A stretch of 64,000 nt of DNA from Bifidobacterium sp. ESL0775 (GTDB lineage Bacteria > Actinomycetota > Actinomycetes > Actinomycetales > Bifidobacteriaceae), in the NCBI RefSeq assembly GCF_029395475.1, contig NZ_CP113917.1, forward strand, positions 1,550,001 to 1,614,000. The letters are read 5' to 3'. Made by a program: the position numbers and the translations under genes. Every line of letters starts with the position of its first letter. The first letter of the stretch is position 1. Positions 60,079-64,000 of the stretch are shown in pieces. The notes under the pieces were generated by a model. It was not told the origin of the DNA and did not search any database. It was given only the letters and a program-made list of their open reading frames with translations.

Positions 60079-61425
60079 TTATTCCTTAACCGTATAACCC
60101 TGCTTCTTGGCGTAGTCCACCAGATGGTCCTGCCAAGTGGCGACGCCCTTCTCGAGGGTCGTCTTCTTGTCCGTGAACGCGGCGCCGGCATCATCGGAAT
60201 AGATGCCACGCGCGTAGACCTCGAACGGCAGGAACTTATAGCCGGGAACCACGTTCTTCGCGGCCTGGGCAAGCACCTCGTTGAACTTCTGGCCACCGAA
60301 GTACTCGTTGGGCTGGCCCTTCGAATCCTTCAATGTGGTCATGTTCAGGAAGTCGCTGGACGCGAGGGTGTTGTTGTCGGCCGGGAAGGCGCCGGCATCG
60401 ACGCGGGTCTTGATGCCGGCCTTGTTATGGCAGACATAATCGATGAACTTGTAGGCGGCCTTGCTCTTGGCATCGTCCTTGGACTTGATCACGGCAAGCG
60501 AGGAACCGCCGTTCTCCGAGTTCTCGGTACCACCGCTCTTCCAGGTCGGCATCGGGGCCACACGCCACTTGCCGGACGCGTCGGGAGCGCCGGACAGCAA
60601 GTTGTTCGGCATCCAGGCACCGGTCAGCAGGGACGCGATGGAGCCATCGTTAAGCCCCCTGTTCCAATCATCGGACCAACCGGGGGTCTTGGTATCAATC
60701 AGGTCCTCATCGATCAGCTTCTGCTCGAAATCGACCCACTTCTTGACCTTCGGGTCCTTGGTGAGGTTGATGGTGACCGTCTTCCCGTCTTTGCTGGTGC
60801 TGAACGGTGTGGCGCCGGCCTGCCATGTCATCGAGTCGAAGAAGCCCGCATCGCCGGAATCCGAGGTGATGTAGTTGCCGGTCGCCTTGACTTTCTTGGC
60901 ATCCTCATAGAACTCGTCCCAAGTGGTGGGTGGCTGGCTGATACCCGCCTTGTCGAACACCGACTTGTTGTAGAAAAGGGCCATCGGGCCGGAATCCATC
61001 GGCAATGCGTAGACCCCGCCGTTGATGTTGACGGAGTTCCATGTTCCGGGCGTGTAGAAGCTCTTGTATCCCGAAGCTCCCATGTCGGAGAGATTCGTGA
61101 CGTTGTTCCTGATCACGTATTCAGGCAGCGCGTAATACTCGATCTGAGCCACATCGGGGGCACCCTTGCCCGCGGACATCGCGTTGTTCAACGCGGTGTA
61201 TTCCTTTTTGTTGGTTCCCGCGTTCGTGACCTTCACGGAGATGTCGGGATTCGCCTTTTCAAAGCCCTTGACCGTCGCCGGAAGCGTCGGCTCCCACGAC
61301 CACACGACGATCGAGGTCTTGCCACCTGAATTCGATGACGAGTTGGATCCTCCACCGCATGCGGCCAATGGCATTAACATCGCCGCGGCACCCACCATGG
61401 CGATAATTCGCTTGTCGAACTTCAT
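60079..61425 (-). CDS. Sugar-type solute-binding lipoprotein (first copy)
   Basis: A 448-aa family 1 binding protein. The signal peptide ends LAAC with acceptor C23, followed by a Gly/Ser linker. The mature part has VVWSWEPTLPATVKGF, ANPDISVKV, DVAQIEYYALPEYV and YALPMDSGPMALFYN; it is clearly paralogous to the gene downstream. GAAGGAGAAGG precedes the ATG at 61425. It lies downstream of the two permease genes with a gap of about 180 bases, and should deliver an oligosaccharide to them. The ligand is not assignable from sequence. Confidence 0.92.
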   Translation of the reverse strand: MKFDKRIIAMVGAAAMLMPLAACGGGSNSSSNSGGKTSIVVWSWEPTLPATVKGFEKANPDISVKVTNAGTNKKEYTALNNAMSAGKGAPDVAQIEYYALPEYVIRNNVTNLSDMGASGYKSFYTPGTWNSVNINGGVYALPMDSGPMALFYNKSVFDKAGISQPPTTWDEFYEDAKKVKATGNYITSDSGDAGFFDSMTWQAGATPFSTSKDGKTVTINLTKDPKVKKWVDFEQKLIDEDLIDTKTPGWSDDWNRGLNDGSIASLLTGAWMPNNLLSGAPDASGKWRVAPMPTWKSGGTENSENGGSSLAVIKSKDDAKSKAAYKFIDYVCHNKAGIKTRVDAGAFPADNNTLASSDFLNMTTLKDSKGQPNEYFGGQKFNEVLAQAAKNVVPGYKFLPFEVYARGIYSDDAGAAFTDKKTTLEKGVATWQDHLVDYAKKQGYTVKE

Positions 61426-61517
61426 CGTTCCTTCTCCTTCGTTAATTATTATCAAAAACAGTTGCGTTACTTATTTTTTTCCACCATCTCACGGCTCTCG
61501 GCGGAAACGTCTCATCC

Positions 61518-61583
61518 TCACCTTGGAACCAACCACCCCCTTTGCTCAGGCAAAGACGGTTCATTGTCATGCAAAATATTCAT
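61518..61583 (-). CDS. Possible 21-aa small protein or leader
   Basis: ATG at 61583, AAGGAAG six bases upstream, 21 codons beginning MNILHDNEPSLPEQ and a TGA at 61518. It sits in the gap between the MalG-like permease gene and the first binding-protein gene. The ribosome site is good, but the coding potential of so short a frame cannot be judged. It may be a remnant of a lost gene's 5' end, a leader peptide or chance. Confidence 0.3.
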   Translation of the reverse strand: MNILHDNEPSLPEQRGWLVPR

Positions 61584-61603
61584 GGTGCTTCCTTGCGGAT
61601 CCG

Positions 61604-62626
61604 TCATTCCTTGACGGCGCCGGCGGCGAGGCCGGACTGCCAGTACTTCTGCAGGAGCAGGAACGCAATCACCAACGGGATGATGGTGATAAGCGATCCG
61701 GTGATCACCAAGTTCTGGATGGCCTGGCCACCAGCGGTCGAGGCCTGGTCCTTCCACTGGTTCAGGCCAATGGTCAGCGGGTACCAATCCGCGTCCTTCA
61801 ACATGATCAACGGCAGGAAGTAGTTGTTCCACGTCGCCACGATCGTGAACAGCGCGGTCGTGACAATGCCCGGGGAAAGCAAGGGAAGGGCGATGGTGAA
61901 GAAGGTGCGGAACTCGCCCGCCCCGTCCACGCGCGCCGCCTCGATCAGCTCGGTGGGCACCGCCTGCTCCGAGAATATCCACATCAGATACAGGCCGAAC
62001 GGCGAAATCAGGCTGGGCAGAATCATCGCCCAGGGCGTGTTGGTCAGGCCCAGCTTGGCGAAGAGCAGGAACTGCGGGACGGCCAAGGCGATGCCAGGCA
62101 CCGAAATCGCGCCGATGATGACCGCGAAGACGGCCTTGCGGCCCGGGAAGCGGAACTTGGCCAGCGCGTAGCCGCCCATGATCGCCAGCAAGGTCGCCCC
62201 GCCAGCCCCGACGACCACATAGAAAATCGTGTTCAGCAGCCAGCGGCCGAAGATGCCGTCCTGGTAGGTGAACACGGTGACGATATTGTCCCACAGGGCG
62301 AAGGTGTGGCCGAAGCCCAGGCCGAACGTCGAGGTGAAGTCCGACTGCGTCTTCGTGGCGTTGATCAGCAGGTAGACGAACGGGAAGAGGCTGTAAACGG
62401 CAAAGATGCCGACCACGATCGTCAGCCACATCGAGCGACGCGGGTTGTCGGGGTTCGAGAAGCCGGATTTGGCGGCGCGTTTGCGCTCGGCGGCCTCGTC
62501 TTTAGCGATGCGGCGCTGACGTTGTTTCTCCGCCTTTTTCGCGGCTTTCTCCTGGGCACGCAGATCCTGCTCGGAGGCACGGGTCGAGACGACGGCGTTG
62601 ACGTTCATTTCGATGGTCTCACTCAT
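61604..62626 (-). CDS. Sugar ABC transporter permease (MalG-like)
   Basis: A 340-aa permease. An N-terminal cytoplasmic extension of about 65 residues, rich in Lys, Ala, Glu and Arg (EKAAKKAEKQRQRR), precedes six helices starting WLTIVVGIFAVYSLFPFVYLL. The EAA loop is EAARVDGAGEFRTFFTIALPL. The ATG at 62626 overlaps the preceding permease stop by four bases. It forms the channel with the MalF-like subunit. The ATPase of this importer is not in the window; many bifidobacterial sugar importers share one ATPase encoded elsewhere. Confidence 0.92.
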   Translation of the reverse strand: MSETIEMNVNAVVSTRASEQDLRAQEKAAKKAEKQRQRRIAKDEAAERKRAAKSGFSNPDNPRRSMWLTIVVGIFAVYSLFPFVYLLINATKTQSDFTSTFGLGFGHTFALWDNIVTVFTYQDGIFGRWLLNTIFYVVVGAGGATLLAIMGGYALAKFRFPGRKAVFAVIIGAISVPGIALAVPQFLLFAKLGLTNTPWAMILPSLISPFGLYLMWIFSEQAVPTELIEAARVDGAGEFRTFFTIALPLLSPGIVTTALFTIVATWNNYFLPLIMLKDADWYPLTIGLNQWKDQASTAGGQAIQNLVITGSLITIIPLVIAFLLLQKYWQSGLAAGAVKE

Positions 62627-63588
62627 TTCATCTGCTCCTTCATGCTGTTCAATTGCACCGCGTAGGCGATCACCATGGTGATCACGGCCATCACGATCGC
62701 CAGCGCCGCGGCGTAATTGCTCTGCCCGCCGGTGAAGCTCAGGTTGTAGGCGTACATGTTCGGGGTGTAATACGTCGTGATCGCGTTGCCCGGAACCATG
62801 TTCTGCATGATCGAAGGCTCGTTGAACAGCTGGAAGCTCCCGATGATGCTGAAGATCACCGTGATCGCCAGCGAGCCCTTGAGCTCCGGCATCTTGATCT
62901 TGCGCACGATCTGCCACTCCGAGGCGCCGTCGATGGCCGCGGCCTCATACATGGAGTGCGGAATGGTGGACAGGGAGGAATAGAAGATCAGCATATTGTA
63001 GCCCGTGAACTCCCAAGTATTGATGTTACCGATCGCCGCCAGCAGCACCGAAGGCTGCAACACGTCGATATGCGTGCCCATCCACTGGTTGAACGAGCCG
63101 ATCAGGCCGTATTTCGCGCCGTACATGAACGCCCAAATCAGTGTGGAGACCACGGCGGGCACCGCGTAGGGCAGGAACGTGGAGATGCGGAAGAACTTCG
63201 TGCCGTGCAGGCGCATCGAATCGATCGCCAGCGCCAGAAGCGCGGCCAAGGTCAGCATGATCGGCACCTGGACGATGGTGAAGAGCGTCACGCGCCACAC
63301 CGAGCTCCAGAACTGCGGGTCATGGAAAAGCCTCGTGTAGTTCTCGAACCCCACGAACACGGTGCCGCCGATCATCTTCGTCTGGAAGAACGACAGATAG
63401 ATCGCGTACAACACCGGAATCACGAACACGAAGACGAACACGAGGGCGAACGGCCACATGAATTTCCAGCCACGCCAGTCGAGTTTATGACGATGGACCT
63501 GAACTGCCTCATTGCTTCCCTGCATTGCACTCCTCGTTCCCTGTTTGCCGTTGCCCGATAAGACATCTCCGTCTGTAACAATCGACAT
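62623..63588 (-). CDS. Sugar ABC transporter permease (MalF-like)
   Basis: A 321-aa permease with six helices. The first is in FMWPFALVFVFVFVIPVLYAIYLSFF (about 44-70), and the EAA loop is EAAAIDGASEWQIVRKIKMPEL. About 40 hydrophilic residues precede helix 1. GGGAGGGCAG precedes the ATG at 63588. First gene of the importer operon and divergent from the LacI-family regulator, with a candidate operator at 63649-63664 between them. Confidence 0.93.
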   Translation of the reverse strand: MSIVTDGDVLSGNGKQGTRSAMQGSNEAVQVHRHKLDWRGWKFMWPFALVFVFVFVIPVLYAIYLSFFQTKMIGGTVFVGFENYTRLFHDPQFWSSVWRVTLFTIVQVPIMLTLAALLALAIDSMRLHGTKFFRISTFLPYAVPAVVSTLIWAFMYGAKYGLIGSFNQWMGTHIDVLQPSVLLAAIGNINTWEFTGYNMLIFYSSLSTIPHSMYEAAAIDGASEWQIVRKIKMPELKGSLAITVIFSIIGSFQLFNEPSIMQNMVPGNAITTYYTPNMYAYNLSFTGGQSNYAAALAIVMAVITMVIAYAVQLNSMKEQMK

Positions 63589-63648
63589 GACTGCCCTCCC
63601 TCATGAAGGGATCCGTTACGACCAGGCACATCATCCCGGTCCTTACGA

Positions 63649-63664
63649 ATGTTTACGTTACCAT
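63649..63664. promoter_or_regulatory. Candidate LacI-family operator
   Basis: The 16-mer ATGTTTACGTTACCAT is palindromic at 12 of 16 positions around a central CG, the usual shape of LacI-type operators. It lies 61 bases upstream of the permease start in the divergent promoter region. Confidence 0.5.
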
Positions 63665-63755
63665 TTTACCATGAATTTTCAAAATCAATCAAAATGAGGG
63701 AAATCTTATGCTCGAGGAATACCAAGGCCCTGTGTTCGCTATATGATGAATCATT

Positions 63756-64000
63756 ATGCATCGCAAACAATCAGCATCGATTCAGGATGTAGCCAAGGAG
63801 GCCGGCATCTCGCCGCAGACCGTCTCCCGCGTGGCCAACAACAGCGATAAGGTGCGCCCTGAAACGAAGAAAAAAGTGCTTAGCGCGATGCAGAAACTCG
63901 GCTACCGCCCCAACTACGCCGCCAGGGCATTGAAACGCGGGCATTTCAACGATGTGGGCGTCGTGCTATACAGCATGGCCGAATACGGCAACACGCATAT
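63756..64000 (+). CDS. LacI-family transcriptional regulator (N-terminal part, cut by window end)
   Basis: 81 codons are visible. The LacI DNA-binding domain begins ASIQDVAKEAGISPQTVSRV (about 7-26) with the recognition helix SPQTVSRVANN, then the hinge KLGYRPNYAARALKRG, and the effector domain starts at VGVVLYSMAEYGN. It is divergent from the sugar importer operon and is very probably its local regulator, responding to the transported sugar or a derivative. The rest lies beyond the window. Confidence 0.93.
   Translation, partial: MHRKQSASIQDVAKEAGISPQTVSRVANNSDKVRPETKKKVLSAMQKLGYRPNYAARALKRGHFNDVGVVLYSMAEYGNTH

Overview
The window is high-GC, gene-dense actinobacterial DNA and most likely comes from a Bifidobacterium. 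The clues are two adjacent clpP genes with clpX, a soluble-looking succinate dehydrogenase/fumarate reductase pair without membrane anchors, LacI-regulated sugar ABC transporters, a GH13 oligosaccharide hydrolase, and low-complexity N-terminal extensions on several proteins. No species can be named from the sequence alone.

Layout. 0-5 kb: a NarL-type response regulator, then a convergent FtsX-type ABC exporter (ATPase plus 882-aa permease). 5-8 kb: O-acetylhomoserine sulfhydrylase, divergent from a pyridoxal/pyridoxamine kinase. 8-12 kb: yraN, comM and dprA in a tight operon, then a small alkyltransferase-like protein. 12-16.4 kb: sdhA, sdhB and an O-methyltransferase. 16.4-19 kb: a LOG-family protein and a membrane-anchored extracellular protein. 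19-24 kb: a five-gene unit of ABC ATPase, two ABC-2 permeases, histidine kinase and response regulator, which resembles a self-regulated peptide-antibiotic sensing and resistance module.

24.49-35.79 kb is an integrative and mobilizable element inserted in the 3' end of a tRNA-Arg(ACG) gene. A 32-bp direct repeat bounds it: a tRNA fragment on the left and the intact tRNA on the right. It carries a tyrosine integrase, a DUF4062 protein (candidate defence effector), a serine recombinase with nearby palindromes, two surface or exported small proteins, a possible oriT, a MobV-type relaxase with a downstream gene, a D5-type helicase, an excisionase-like protein and an unknown protein beside the right end. 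Repeated 11-mers near both ends look like integrase arm sites. A separate family of 11-mers and a nested inverted-repeat leader lie between the integrase and the DUF4062 gene. This element is the best place in the window to look for an undescribed system.

36-50 kb is mostly housekeeping: clpX, clpP2, clpP1, a ClC channel, trigger factor, RNase D, recQ, nicotinamidase, a ribbon-helix-helix/PIN toxin-antitoxin pair, a GH13 alpha-glucosidase, and a membrane protein with a small Xre regulator. 50-57 kb holds a D-2-hydroxyacid dehydrogenase and a complete peptide-type ABC importer whose binding protein is membrane-anchored. 57-64 kb holds type III pantothenate kinase and a sugar ABC importer with two tandem paralogous binding lipoproteins, two permeases and a divergent LacI-family regulator that is cut by the window end.
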